A stretch of 64,000 nt of DNA, taken from Cellvibrio sp. pealriver. Lineage in GTDB: Bacteria > Pseudomonadota > Gammaproteobacteria > Pseudomonadales > Cellvibrionaceae. Each line of letters opens with the position of its first letter. Positions within the stretch are counted from its first letter, which is position 1. This document shows positions 1-11,999 of this stretch, piece by piece. The notes under the pieces were generated by a model. The model was not told the origin of the DNA and ran no database searches. It was given only the letters and a program-made list of their open reading frames with translations. The stretch is from positions 3,422,395-3,486,394 of the forward strand of contig NZ_KQ236688.1 of the NCBI RefSeq assembly GCF_001183545.1, given 5' to 3'. The position numbers and the translations under genes are program-made.

Positions 1-797
1 TTATTTAGACTTTGTGCTTCATCGTATTTTTCTCTCATGTCAGCGAAGGTAATTTTTTTGTACTTTTCATCGGGCGTAGTGATCGCTGCGCCCAAATAAG
101 GGTTCATTTCCAGAGCGCTGACTTTGACGAAATTCTGGCTATCGCGTTTGATTTGGCCATAAATGCGGCCTGACCAGTTATTACTGCTTTGGTTATCGAT
201 CAGGTATTCAACATTGATCAAGTATTCGCCGCGAGTAAACGTAAAACGTTTGGTGATTTTGACTTCACCCTGCTGCAACACCAGATCAACCTGCAGTTGG
301 TTTTGGCCTTCGCTCAATGAATATTCTTGTTTTTCACTGCTAAAGACCGGGCGGGATTTAACATCGGTACCGTTTGGACCAATCAAACCACTTTGTGCAA
401 GGTAGGTGTGGTTGTTGCGGTTATCCAACAGGACAAATGGTTGGTCAGGGGTATCCAATTTCAGAAAGTGGCGCGGCAATGCTAATTGCACAATATCACC
501 ACCGACCGGGTTGATAGTCAGATCAAGACTGTCTGTTTTGACGTTGATCATCTGTGCAGCTGTTGCCACCTGGGTATTTTTTTCTGACTCAGATGAAGTA
601 TTTGCCGCAACGGGAATATCAGTATTGGCAACGGCATCTGTCGGTGAGCCACTGGTGGGGTTCACTGAAGGGGAAGTTGTTTGGGTAACTGCTGTACCTG
701 GTACAGGTAGTTTTTCCTGATATTCATGCCAGCGAATAACCAACATCAACAAGGTCGCGAGAATTGCTGCAATTAACAGGTTTTTTTGCCAATCCAT
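1..797 (-). CDS. yidC: YidC membrane protein insertase, N-terminal part (cut by window edge)
   Basis: YidC helps insert and fold inner-membrane proteins, alone or with SecYEG. About 265 codons are visible, starting at the ATG at 797-795 (MDWQKNLLIAAIL), and the frame is still open at base 1. Residues 5-22 form the first membrane anchor. A Ser/Thr/Pro-rich linker and the start of the periplasmic beta-sandwich domain follow (for example LINVEYLIDNQS). The catalytic five-helix core lies outside the window. The gene begins one base beyond the yidD stop codon and is the last visible gene of the leftward rpmH-rnpA-yidD-yidC cluster, the usual arrangement beside the origin in gammaproteobacteria. 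Confidence 0.95.
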   Translation of the reverse strand, partial: MDWQKNLLIAAILATLLMLVIRWHEYQEKLPVPGTAVTQTTSPSVNPTSGSPTDAVANTDIPVAANTSSESEKNTQVATAAQMINVKTDSLDLTINPVGGDIVQLALPRHFLKLDTPDQPFVLLDNRNNHTYLAQSGLIGPNGTDVKSRPVFSSEKQEYSLSEGQNQLQVDLVLQQGEVKITKRFTFTRGEYLINVEYLIDNQSSNNWSGRIYGQIKRDSQNFVKVSALEMNPYLGAAITTPDEKYKKITFADMREKYDEAQSLN

Positions 798-798
798 C

Positions 799-1122
799 TT
801 AATGACTGCCATCTGTAGTGTGTGAGTGAAAAGAACAACATTTGTTGTTTTTGGGTTCAGGTATCTTTGATTCAGGTACCAGGTCTATCCCGCCTTCATG
901 CCAGGGGTGGCATTTTAGTAGGCGACGCAGGGTTAGATAAGACCCTGTAAAAAATCCATGCCGAACAATTGCTTCTTCCGAGTAATGTGAGCAGCTGGGA
1001 TAAAAGCGGCATTGGTTGCCAATCCAGGGGCTTAATACATAGCGATAAGCGTGGATTAACCTGATCGCCAGCCAAACCAGACAGGAATACGTGCTACTCA
1101 TCAGTTGTTTTAGTATCTGCAT
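799..1122 (-). CDS. yidD: YidD membrane protein insertion efficiency factor
   Basis: Small membrane-associated protein that assists YidC-dependent insertion. The family signature is intact: CRFYPSCSHYSEEAI followed by GSYLTLRRLLKCHPWHEGG, with the expected cysteines. The frame extends to an ATG at 1137, but the ATG at 1122 has a GGGGA ribosome site 8 bases upstream, so I use 1122 (107 residues); the ATG at 1101 would match the usual family N terminus even more closely. The start overlaps the end of rnpA, and yidC follows after one base, so translation is probably coupled. The Ser/His-rich C-terminal tail after residue 80 is not conserved family sequence. Confidence 0.93.
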   Translation of the reverse strand: MQILKQLMSSTYSCLVWLAIRLIHAYRYVLSPWIGNQCRFYPSCSHYSEEAIVRHGFFTGSYLTLRRLLKCHPWHEGGIDLVPESKIPEPKNNKCCSFHSHTTDGSH

Positions 1123-1603
1123 TAATAGATTCCCCACTTGTCTGGGGTTGCGATGTTAACCGATGATGGCGCACTTTTTTGAAAATTCGCTGACACTGTT
1201 GATTTAATTGCTGGTTAAAGTCGATATTGGACAGTTTATCCATGCCTTTACGCGATAAAACCACAACATCCAAACCAGCAAAATCCTGCTGGTGAAGGCG
1301 AAAGCTTTCGCGGATCAAACGCTTCATGCGGTTTCGTTCAACTGCCAGGCGTATGTGTTTTTTTGCCATGACCAATCCCAAACGCGGCTGGGTTAGCTGG
1401 TTCTCACGGGCAAGGATCAAGAAAAACTGATGTGAAGCGCGAAAAGGAGCGTCATCAAACACAGGTTTGAAATCAGCAGCACAGAGTAAACGTAGGGATT
1501 TGTTAAAGCGGAAAGAATCAGGTTGTGAGCCTGAACCAAAGCGATTGCTGCTTCGGAGTTGATTCGAACTAGCAGGCTGTTGAAATTCTATTTTGGCTGG
1601 CAT
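1094..1603 (-). CDS. rnpA: Ribonuclease P protein component
   Basis: Protein cofactor of RNase P, which matures the 5' end of tRNAs. The RNA-binding signature AVERNRMKRLIRESFR is present at about residues 88-103, along with FDDAPFRASHQFFLILARE and the GLVMAKKHIRLA strand. At 169 residues it is longer than the usual 110-135. The first 30 or so residues have no counterpart in the family, and the first 12 are encoded inside an inverted-repeat element (1569-1688). No ATG, GTG or TTG occurs in frame between 1603 and the conserved core, so the ATG inside the repeat appears to be the real start. The C-terminal tail overlaps yidD. Confidence 0.93.
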   Translation of the reverse strand: MPAKIEFQQPASSNQLRSSNRFGSGSQPDSFRFNKSLRLLCAADFKPVFDDAPFRASHQFFLILARENQLTQPRLGLVMAKKHIRLAVERNRMKRLIRESFRLHQQDFAGLDVVVLSRKGMDKLSNIDFNQQLNQQCQRIFKKVRHHRLTSQPQTSGESINADTKTTDE

Positions 1604-1688
1604 AAGTGCGCTAAAAATAGTCTGGGAATGGCGGTTATCGACTACTTTATTTCACGTTTGCCAATAACAAATTTCAACAAACTGCTAG
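1569..1688. repeat. MITE-like inverted-repeat element between rpmH and rnpA
   Basis: Two 20-base arms, 1569-1588 (CTAGCAGGCTGTTGAAATTC) and 1669-1688 (read inverted), match at 17 of 20 positions. The match continues inward in weaker form (TATTTTGGC against GTTATTGGC). Both outer ends read CTAG. The element contains no gene, fills nearly all of the rpmH-rnpA gap, and contributes the rnpA start codon and first 12 codons. No transposase is present, so it would be a non-autonomous element or a large RNA hairpin; which one cannot be told from a single copy. Confidence 0.6.
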
Positions 1689-1709
1689 TGAACCAAGAAT
1701 CGGTAGCGA

Positions 1710-1847
1710 TTAAACGCGAGTCAGTTCTGCACGGCCTTTTGCGCGACGACGAGCCAATACTTGACGACCGCTTTTAGTTGCCATACGAGCACGGAAACCG
1801 TGGTTGCGAACGCGTTTCAGATTGCTGGGTTGGAATGTTCTTTTCAT
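1710..1847 (-). CDS. rpmH: 50S ribosomal protein L34
   Basis: Forty-five residues, starting [21 protein letters not shown] and ending [10 protein letters not shown], which is textbook bacterial L34. It is very basic, as expected for a small rRNA-binding protein of the large subunit. It is the first gene of the leftward cluster and faces away from dnaA across the origin. Normally rpmH and rnpA are nearly contiguous; here 106 bases, most of them an inverted-repeat element, separate them. Confidence 0.97.
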   Translation of the reverse strand: MKRTFQPSNLKRVRNHGFRARMATKSGRQVLARRRAKGRAELTRV

Positions 1848-2015
1848 GATAAACCTGTTAAAAATCCTGAGTTAATTCACACGGTGTGCGAAAAGAGGCG
1901 GGATTCTAATGAATGCCTTCTGCTAAAGCAAATAATTTTGAGCAAATAATCAACAAAACAGCTGTTTTTCATTGGTTCTCTATTTTCACCAGTTTTCCCT
2001 CAGTTAATTCATATC

Positions 2016-2036
2016 TTATCCACAGTTTTATCCACA
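2016..2036 (+). promoter_or_regulatory. Pair of DnaA boxes
   Basis: Two perfect TTATCCACA boxes, 2016-2024 and 2028-2036, in the same orientation and 12 bases apart (about one helical turn). This suits cooperative DnaA binding and probably also dnaA autorepression. Confidence 0.9.
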
Positions 2037-2157
2037 GAATTATTGTTTTTATCACTGATCCGATAGATTCGGAGTGTTTTTTTTCATGGGGATATTGATT
2101 GCTAACTACTTGAATTTTAATGCTTAAGTTTTAACCTGATAATTTTTTTATGGTTGT

Positions 2158-2166
2158 TGTGGATAA
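2158..2166 (-). promoter_or_regulatory. DnaA box, opposite orientation
   Basis: TGTGGATAA, the exact inverse of the two upstream boxes, 122 bases from the nearer one and 142 bases before the dnaA start codon. It follows an AT-rich run. Confidence 0.85.
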
Positions 2167-2307
2167 CTCTGTTATGCGGGAGTAGACTTGCCTCCCCCTG
2201 TGCAAAACCCGCCAGGATATTTATTTATGTGTCCTCGATATTTCTTATCGGGAACACCCTCAGTTCAATAAACAATAACAGTCATTTGTTTGTCGGGAGT
2301 TTTAGTT

Positions 2308-3855
2308 TTGTCGCAGTCAATTTGGAAGTTATGTGCCGCTAGCTTGCAGGATGAATTGCCTTCACAGCAATTCAATACCTGGATTCGGCCATTACAAATT
2401 GATGAATCTGCTGCGCCGCAAGAATTGCGCCTATTGGCACCTAACCGATTTATTTGTGATTGGGTATCAGAGAAATTCCTGAACCGTATTCGTGAGCTAG
2501 CCAGTCATTATCATCAAGGTAATGGATTGCAGGTGGCAGTGGGTGTAGCACCCAAACCTGCTATTGGATTTCAGGTAACTCCACGCAGGGCTACGCAGCC
2601 AGAGCTTGTCCCGTCTATTGTCAGTGAGCAGCGATCCGTTGATGTACCGGTTTTGAATCAGCCTGCTGAAGAAATTTCAACGCGCGATACCAGTAAACAA
2701 AGTTCATTGATAATGCCTGCTTATGCCAGTAAAAGCACCGATTATGATGCTAAAGTTCGTGATCTAACACAGGAGAGCCTGGATACCTACACGCGCCCAA
2801 CTCCGGATGTTGAAGTTGAGGGAGGTCTCAAGCACAGCAATTATCTAAATGTGTCATCAACTTTCGCTACGTTTGTTGAAGGTAAATCCAACCAGTTAGG
2901 TTTGGCAGCAGCGCGTCAAGTGGCCGAAAATCCGGGCGGGGCTTACAACCCACTCTTTATATACGGTGGTGTGGGACTAGGTAAGACTCACTTGATGCAG
3001 GCTGTAGGCAACGCGATGGTTGCGCGCAATCCGAATGCGAAAGTGGTTTATCTACATTCCGAGCGGTTTGTGGCGGATATGGTGAAAGCACTGCAATTGA
3101 ATGCGATTAACGATTTCAAGCGCTATTACCGTTCAATGGATGCGCTATTGATTGACGATATCCAATTTTTTGCAGGCAAAGAGCGATCGCAAGAAGAGTT
3201 TTTCCACACCTTCAACTCACTGCTTGAAGGTGGCCGCCAGATTATCCTGACCTGTGATCGCTTCCCGAAAGAAATTAATGGATTGGAAGAGCGATTGAAG
3301 TCCCGTTTTGGTTGGGGCTTAACGGTCGCTGTTGAGCCGCCAGAGTTGGAAACACGCGTGGCGATCCTGATGAAGAAGGCTGAGCAGGTCAATATTGAAT
3401 TGCCACATGAAGCGGCATTTTTTATTGCCCAGCGCATCCGCGCCAATGTGCGTGATCTTGAAGGTGCGCTCAAACGTGTGATCGCCAGTGCCAATTTCAC
3501 CGGTAGACCAATTGATGTTGAACTGGTGCGTGAGGCCTTGAAAGATTTATTGGCGTTGCAGGATAAACAGGTGGGTATTGATAATATCCAACGTGTAGTG
3601 TGTGAATACTACAAAATCAAAATGAATGACATGATCTCCAAGCGACGCAGCCGCTCAGTGGCGCGCCCGCGTCAGGTTGCAATGGCTTTGGCTAAAGAAT
3701 TGACCAACCACAGTTTGCCAGAGATTGGCGAAGCATTTGGCGGGCGCGATCATACAACCGTGTTGCATGCGTGTCGCAAAATCAAGGAACTACAGGAAGA
3801 AACAGCGGATATCCGCGAGGACATGAAAAACTTGCTGCGCTCGCTGACTACTTGA
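2308..3855 (+). CDS. dnaA: Chromosomal replication initiator DnaA
   Basis: AAA+ ATPase that binds DnaA boxes and opens the origin. Domain I is clear ([22 protein letters not shown]). A long variable linker follows, then the AAA+ core with Walker [10 protein letters not shown] near residue 220 and Walker [10 protein letters not shown] near 280. The helix-turn-helix domain carries the signature [16 protein letters not shown] chose the TTG at 2308 because a GGGAG ribosome site lies 8 bases upstream and the protein then starts like other DnaA proteins; an in-frame TTG at 2290 precedes that site. The product is 515 residues. dnaN follows 81 bases downstream. Confidence 0.97.
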   Translation: MSQSIWKLCAASLQDELPSQQFNTWIRPLQIDESAAPQELRLLAPNRFICDWVSEKFLNRIRELASHYHQGNGLQVAVGVAPKPAIGFQVTPRRATQPELVPSIVSEQRSVDVPVLNQPAEEISTRDTSKQSSLIMPAYASKSTDYDAKVRDLTQESLDTYTRPTPDVEVEGGLKHSNYLNVSSTFATFVEGKSNQLGLAAARQVAENPGGAYNPLFIYGGVGLGKTHLMQAVGNAMVARNPNAKVVYLHSERFVADMVKALQLNAINDFKRYYRSMDALLIDDIQFFAGKERSQEEFFHTFNSLLEGGRQIILTCDRFPKEINGLEERLKSRFGWGLTVAVEPPELETRVAILMKKAEQVNIELPHEAAFFIAQRIRANVRDLEGALKRVIASANFTGRPIDVELVREALKDLLALQDKQVGIDNIQRVVCEYYKIKMNDMISKRRSRSVARPRQVAMALAKELTNHSLPEIGEAFGGRDHTTVLHACRKIKELQEETADIREDMKNLLRSLTT

Positions 3856-3936
3856 TATAAACACCGTTATGTTGTGCATCATCGATTTGCGATAAAAACT
3901 CAATAAGTCCCGGAAGATTACCTAAGAGACCATCAC

Positions 3937-5040
3937 ATGAAATTTGCCGTATCCCGCGAAGCGTTGCTTAAACCCCTACAATTGGTGGCTGGTGTGGTGG
4001 AGCGTCGTCAGACGTTGCCGGTGTTGTCCAATGTACTGATTCAATTGAACGGTGATCAGTTATCACTGACCGGTACTGATCTTGAGGTTGAAATTGTCGG
4101 CCGCATCACACTGGAGCAACCCGGTGTTTCCGGTGATATTACTGTTCCTGCACGTAAGCTGGTAGATATCTGCAGATCGCTACCAGATGGCAGCAATATT
4201 GAGTTTTTTCTAGAAGAAAACCGAATTATGGTCAAGTCTGGCCGCAGCCGTTTTACGCTGTCCACCTTGCCCGCATCCGATTTCCCCAATGTAGAAGATA
4301 CCCCAGGAAACCTTCGTTTCAGTTGCGCCCAGCAAGAAGTCAAACGTCTTATTGAACGCACTGCTTTTGCAATGGCACAACAGGATGTCCGCTATTATCT
4401 GAATGGCATGTTATGGGAAGTCCGTCAGGATCAATTGCGTGTAGTCGCAACAGACGGTCACCGTATGGCGATGTGTACCCGTGCAGTGGCAGTCAATACA
4501 AATGATGTGGTTCAGGCAATCCTGCCGCGTAAAGGTGTACTGGAATTGTCACGTTTGCTTGACGATTCTACCGCCCAGGTTGAGGTTGTTTTGAGTGCTA
4601 ACCATATACGTGTCACGTCAATGGACTATACCTTCACCTCAAAATTGGTAGACGGTAAATTCCCTGAGTATGAACGCGTATTGCCACGCGGTGGTAATAA
4701 AGTAGTAATAGGCTCCCGTCTTGAATTGAAACAAGCGTTTGGCCGCACAGCAATTTTGTCCAATGAAAAATACCGTGGTGTACGCCTGCTTCTATCAGAT
4801 GGCACTTTGACGATTGTTGCCAATAACCCTGAGCAAGAAGAAGCAGAAGAACAAGTTACTGTGGATTACACAGGTGAATCCTTGGAAGTCGGTTTTAACG
4901 TAAGTTATTTGCAAGACGTCACCAATGTTATTAGCAACGAAAATATCAAAATTACCTTGTCTGATGCTAATTCAAGTGCATTGTTAGAAGAGCCGGAAAA
5001 CAGTGACTCTCTCTATGTAGTTATGCCGATGCGCCTGTAA
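3937..5040 (+). CDS. dnaN: DNA polymerase III beta subunit (sliding clamp)
   Basis: Forms the dimeric ring that tethers polymerase III to DNA. The 367-residue length is normal. The N-terminal part (MKFAVSREALLKPLQLVAGVVERRQTLPVLSNVLI), the ATDGHRMAMC region in the middle domain, and the terminal YVVMPMRL (clamp C terminus that helps form the peptide-binding pocket) all match the family. It lies between dnaA and recF and is probably cotranscribed with them. Confidence 0.98.
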   Translation: MKFAVSREALLKPLQLVAGVVERRQTLPVLSNVLIQLNGDQLSLTGTDLEVEIVGRITLEQPGVSGDITVPARKLVDICRSLPDGSNIEFFLEENRIMVKSGRSRFTLSTLPASDFPNVEDTPGNLRFSCAQQEVKRLIERTAFAMAQQDVRYYLNGMLWEVRQDQLRVVATDGHRMAMCTRAVAVNTNDVVQAILPRKGVLELSRLLDDSTAQVEVVLSANHIRVTSMDYTFTSKLVDGKFPEYERVLPRGGNKVVIGSRLELKQAFGRTAILSNEKYRGVRLLLSDGTLTIVANNPEQEEAEEQVTVDYTGESLEVGFNVSYLQDVTNVISNENIKITLSDANSSALLEEPENSDSLYVVMPMRL

Positions 5041-5086
5041 TGGCGCATTGGTTTTCTGATTTTTCAGATCCTGTCCTGCAGGTTCT

Positions 5087-8675
<3,589 letters not shown>

Positions 8676-8702
8676 TTTTTAATTAAATCAAATAGTTAAG
8701 TT

Positions 8703-8732
8703 AAAAACCCGGAAAAAATTCCGGGTTTTTTT
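8703..8732 (+). terminator. Rho-independent terminator after gyrB
   Basis: Twelve-pair stem (8703-8714 with 8719-8730, core CCCGGAA/TTCCGGG), four-base A loop, closing run of T. It ends the dnaA-dnaN-recF-gyrB transcript. Confidence 0.93.
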
Positions 8733-8934
8733 ATACTTATTGGAAGGACAATATCAAATAACCAAGAGAGTTGATCCAGGATAAAATCCAATTTTTGATA
8801 TAGTTAGTGATGTTGATTATAAAAAATTGAAATAAAAAATGACCTAAAAATCATGAGTGGCTAAATTGTGCTGGTCTATACTCAGGCCGTGGTAAACGAT
8901 TTAACAGAATCAACTGTGTAGCGAGACAAGTGGA

Positions 8935-9096
8935 ATGACAATCGAGAAAAAAACACCCAAAGTGCTATTAACCCAGATCGAAGATGCGTTGGAAGAACGC
9001 CAGCGTCATGACCGTCGCCAGCAGCATGCGGGTATCCCGCAAGATGTGCCTAATGATCGCCGTAAGAATGATCGTCGTGCACAAAAGCATAAATAA
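8935..9096 (+). CDS. Small basic hypothetical protein
   Basis: A 53-residue frame starting MTIEKKTPKVLLTQIEDALE and ending with the charged repeat NDRRKNDRRAQKHK. I do not recognise the family. Support for it being real comes from its position alone: it stands by itself between the gyrB terminator and a second good terminator 24 bases after its stop, so it looks like an independent single-gene transcript. The sequence is rich in Arg, Asp and Gln with no membrane segment or Cys, compatible with a nucleic-acid-binding or disordered cytoplasmic protein, but nothing more specific can be said. Confidence 0.65.
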   Translation: MTIEKKTPKVLLTQIEDALEERQRHDRRQQHAGIPQDVPNDRRKNDRRAQKHK

Positions 9097-9119
9097 GCTG
9101 TTATCTGAATAGCAAAAGT

Positions 9120-9146
9120 AAAAAAGGGGCAATAAGCCCCTTTTTT
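9120..9146 (+). terminator. Terminator after the 53-residue ORF (probably bidirectional)
   Basis: Stem AAAAAGGGGC/GCCCCTTTTT (about 9120-9130 with 9136-9146) with a five-base loop. It is flanked by A on the left and T on the right, so it can also end the convergent amylase transcript, whose stop is at 9180. Confidence 0.88.
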
Positions 9147-9179
9147 ATTACCGGTTGTTTGTGCGATCGGGTTGATGCA

Positions 9180-11999
9180 CTAACGCAGCCAGGTTCCGGT
9201 ATTACCGATTTTGCCCGGACCATTCAGCACATAAATCCCCGCCGAATAGCTGGCAACATTAAAACTGATACTGCCATTGGTCACATTGATGGTGTTACCC
9301 GTCACCGCATCGCGGTAGGTTCCATTTTTCACACCGCTCACAGTGATCGATTGGCCACTGCTGGATGCTAGCCCCACCACCGCATAGCTTCCCTCTGAAG
9401 AAAGATCGCGCACATAACTCATGCCTGCGCCCCATTCACTCACTTGAGTACTAGGCGCTTTTTGCAGGGCAGGTATCGCACTGCGGATCTGGTTCAGGCG
9501 TTTGATGTGTTGGTAGAGGGGATGGCTTTGGGTGGCAGCGAGGTTATCCAGATGCGGCCCGAAATAGGCGCGCCCGGTCTGGTCGATAGTGTCGCTGTTG
9601 CCGGCGATATCCTGCGGTAATCCGGCCTGGAACATAATTTCTTCACCGTAGTAGAGCGTGGGAATGCCGCGATTGGTCCAGAGCAGGTTGTACACCATCG
9701 CGGCATTGGCCATCTCGCCGCCGTAGCGATATTTAAAATCGTTATCTGGCCCTACATCGTGGTTCTGGAAGAAGGTGACGAGTTGGGTGGCATCGCCATA
9801 GACCCAATCCATCGCCATTACCCCACCGATACCGCCAAAGTTGCCGCGTGTGACGTTATCGCGGAAGGTTGAAAAGACTGAGAAATCCAACACCGAGAAA
9901 CCGGAATCGCCACCGGCTAACGGATTGGCCGGATTGCTGGTGGTGCGCGTATACCACCAGGGGCGGATCACAGCGCTGGCGTTGTCGTTGGATATCTCGG
10001 AGCCAAACCCGGTGCCTTTTACCAGGTTTTCACCAAATACAAATAAACCCGGTTTGTGCGCTTTCCAGTTATTCACATAGGTCAGCATTTCGTTGCGCTC
10101 GATGTGTTTCACGGTATCCAGGCGGATCGCATCCACGCCCATATCCAGATACATGCGAATTGCGCCGTTTAAATAGTCTTTTACGTTTTGGCGGCCAGTG
10201 GCCAGGTCGATGGTGTCGCCCGCCATGTGTTTGCGCTGCAGCGCGAGCGGACTCTCCCAATCACCGCCGGACATAAAGCCATCCAGGTGATACCAGTTAG
10301 GGTCAAGGCCGGCGGCATCGATACCAAAGAAACGGTTGGCGTCATATCCGGCTTTGGGTACGGTCACACCGGTTTTGGGATCGACCAACGGCACTGTTCC
10401 GTTGGGGTCGCTGGTATGGCGGTCTTTGAACCATTGGGGAGCGACGGGGTTGTCGTTATCGTCGCGGAATGTGCTTTTATAATCGCCTAAATTGCCAAGA
10501 TAAGGCCCATTTACGATATTCCCCTGAACCCCGCCTGCCGGTACGTAGTACTTGATTGGCAGGTGATCGATCCAGACCGCGTTGCGCAAACCGTATTGGC
10601 TGGAGTGGTTGATCACCACATCCTGGATTACTTTCAGGCCTTTGGCATGGGCGGCATCGATAAACTCTTTGTAACCGGCTCCGGGCGATTCAAGGCGCGG
10701 ATCGACTTTGTAAAAGTCATAGGCGTGATAACCGTGGTAATCCAGACCCGAACGGTTTTCTACCGGTGGCGTTACCCAAATGGCGGTAAAACCAAGGTCT
10801 TTAATGTAATCCAATTTTTGGATCAACCCTTTGAAATCACCACGCCAGTGTGGGTCGCCCGCCTTGTAGCGGTCGCGGTTGTAATAGTTATTGCTGGCAT
10901 CGCCATCATAAAAACGCGCGGTCAGCAAAAAATAAATCGTCTCTTTGCGGAAATCGCCATTCACAATACCAGTGATGGAACTGGCAGTGCTGCTGCTGAT
11001 GGCGCTCGAACTGGTTGCCGCCACACTGGAATTCAAATTGGCCAGGGTGATGGCTTTGGTGCTGGCGTTGAAACAAATGGAATAAAGTGTGTTGGCAGCG
11101 ACTACATAATCCGTTTGCGGATAGCTCTCGGTCCAATTGGCAAAGTGATCGATCTTGAAACGCGGATTGGTACTCGCCGCACCAAATTGCTGTTGCGTAC
11201 AGTGCAAACCATTTTGCAATGTCATCAACGTTGATGCCCAATTGTTCGGCGTACCGCGGAAATACCAATTGTCATTCGCGGCAGATGAAACACTAGTGGA
11301 CGAACTGCTTTTTGATGAAATCGCTGCGACAGATGAGGGTGCTGAACTGCTCGGCGCAACACTACTTGATGAACTTGAAATACCTGCAATGGGTGTCAGT
11401 GTGTAAGCGAGTGTCGCGTCATTCACTTGTACGCGATACTGTCCTGCAACGTTGGAATAAATATCACTGCCGTTTTGGTTTAATACACCATCACTGTTGC
11501 TATCGCCGTAATTCACTGCCCAGTTATTGCTGGTATCAAATTTAAAACGCTGGTTGGCTTGGCCATCAAAGGTCACATCCACCGACCACAGATTATTAGC
11601 GACCAGCGTCATCGCGCTGGTAGACCAATTGTTGGCAGTGCCGCGAAAATTCAGCGCAGTAAAATTTTTATTGAATGCAGTAGAGTTGCAGTTAGAAACT
11701 GATTGCACTGCAATTGCTTTACTGACGGTATTAAATGTAATCCGGTAAGACTGGTTTGCGGCAACGATGTAATCACCGGTTGGATAACTCTCACTCCAAT
11801 TACCCGTGCGATCAATTTTAAATCGCGGGTTAGTGCTTGCTGCACCAAAAGTTTGGCAGGTGGAAACATCCGTGGACGATACTGCCGTCATCGCCGTCGT
11901 TGTCCAATTATTCGGAGTGCCGCGAAAAAACCAATCGGCATAGGCCAGATTGCTGATCAGCAGCGTACCCGCCGCAATCAGCTTAATAGATGTGTTCAT
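9180..11999 (-). CDS. Secreted modular GH13 alpha-amylase with three N-terminal repeat modules
   Basis: Hydrolyses alpha-1,4-glucans outside the cell. The 939 residues begin with a signal peptide (cleavage after LAYA, about residue 21). Two modules sharing an RGT-x-NNW motif (about 22-105 and 115-203) follow, then a poly-Ser linker, a third copy (about 244-322), a second Ser linker and the catalytic barrel from about 350. GH13 regions are intact: DVVINH (460-465), nucleophile D628 in DAIRLDTVKH, acid E657 in FGEN, and NHD at 746-748. A C-terminal beta domain closes the protein. The repeat modules are probably starch-binding, but I cannot name their CBM family. A tandem palindromic operator lies about 210 bases upstream. 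Confidence 0.92.
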   Translation of the reverse strand: MNTSIKLIAAGTLLISNLAYADWFFRGTPNNWTTTAMTAVSSTDVSTCQTFGAASTNPRFKIDRTGNWSESYPTGDYIVAANQSYRITFNTVSKAIAVQSVSNCNSTAFNKNFTALNFRGTANNWSTSAMTLVANNLWSVDVTFDGQANQRFKFDTSNNWAVNYGDSNSDGVLNQNGSDIYSNVAGQYRVQVNDATLAYTLTPIAGISSSSSSVAPSSSAPSSVAAISSKSSSSTSVSSAANDNWYFRGTPNNWASTLMTLQNGLHCTQQQFGAASTNPRFKIDHFANWTESYPQTDYVVAANTLYSICFNASTKAITLANLNSSVAATSSSAISSSTASSITGIVNGDFRKETIYFLLTARFYDGDASNNYYNRDRYKAGDPHWRGDFKGLIQKLDYIKDLGFTAIWVTPPVENRSGLDYHGYHAYDFYKVDPRLESPGAGYKEFIDAAHAKGLKVIQDVVINHSSQYGLRNAVWIDHLPIKYYVPAGGVQGNIVNGPYLGNLGDYKSTFRDDNDNPVAPQWFKDRHTSDPNGTVPLVDPKTGVTVPKAGYDANRFFGIDAAGLDPNWYHLDGFMSGGDWESPLALQRKHMAGDTIDLATGRQNVKDYLNGAIRMYLDMGVDAIRLDTVKHIERNEMLTYVNNWKAHKPGLFVFGENLVKGTGFGSEISNDNASAVIRPWWYTRTTSNPANPLAGGDSGFSVLDFSVFSTFRDNVTRGNFGGIGGVMAMDWVYGDATQLVTFFQNHDVGPDNDFKYRYGGEMANAAMVYNLLWTNRGIPTLYYGEEIMFQAGLPQDIAGNSDTIDQTGRAYFGPHLDNLAATQSHPLYQHIKRLNQIRSAIPALQKAPSTQVSEWGAGMSYVRDLSSEGSYAVVGLASSSGQSITVSGVKNGTYRDAVTGNTINVTNGSISFNVASYSAGIYVLNGPGKIGNTGTWLR

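Larger units (their letters stand above)
1848..2307. other. oriC: Probable chromosomal replication origin (oriC), rpmH-dnaA intergenic region
   Basis: This 460-base gene-free stretch lies between divergent rpmH and dnaA, the standard oriC position in pseudomonads and relatives. It contains three perfect 9-mer DnaA boxes: TTATCCACA at 2016-2024 and 2028-2036 on the plus strand, and the inverse at 2158-2166. Very AT-rich tracts between 1915 and 1985 and between 2085 and 2155 could serve as the unwinding element. The dnaA and rpmH promoters must also lie here. The call rests on box sequence and gene order; no strand-skew calculation was possible. Confidence 0.88.

Noticed and set aside
163..720. 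Rightward frames at the window start
   Set aside because: They are antisense to yidC, whose translation on the minus strand is unambiguous.
10563..11234. 223-codon rightward frame inside the amylase gene
   Set aside because: Antisense shadow of a clearly coding region with intact GH13 motifs.
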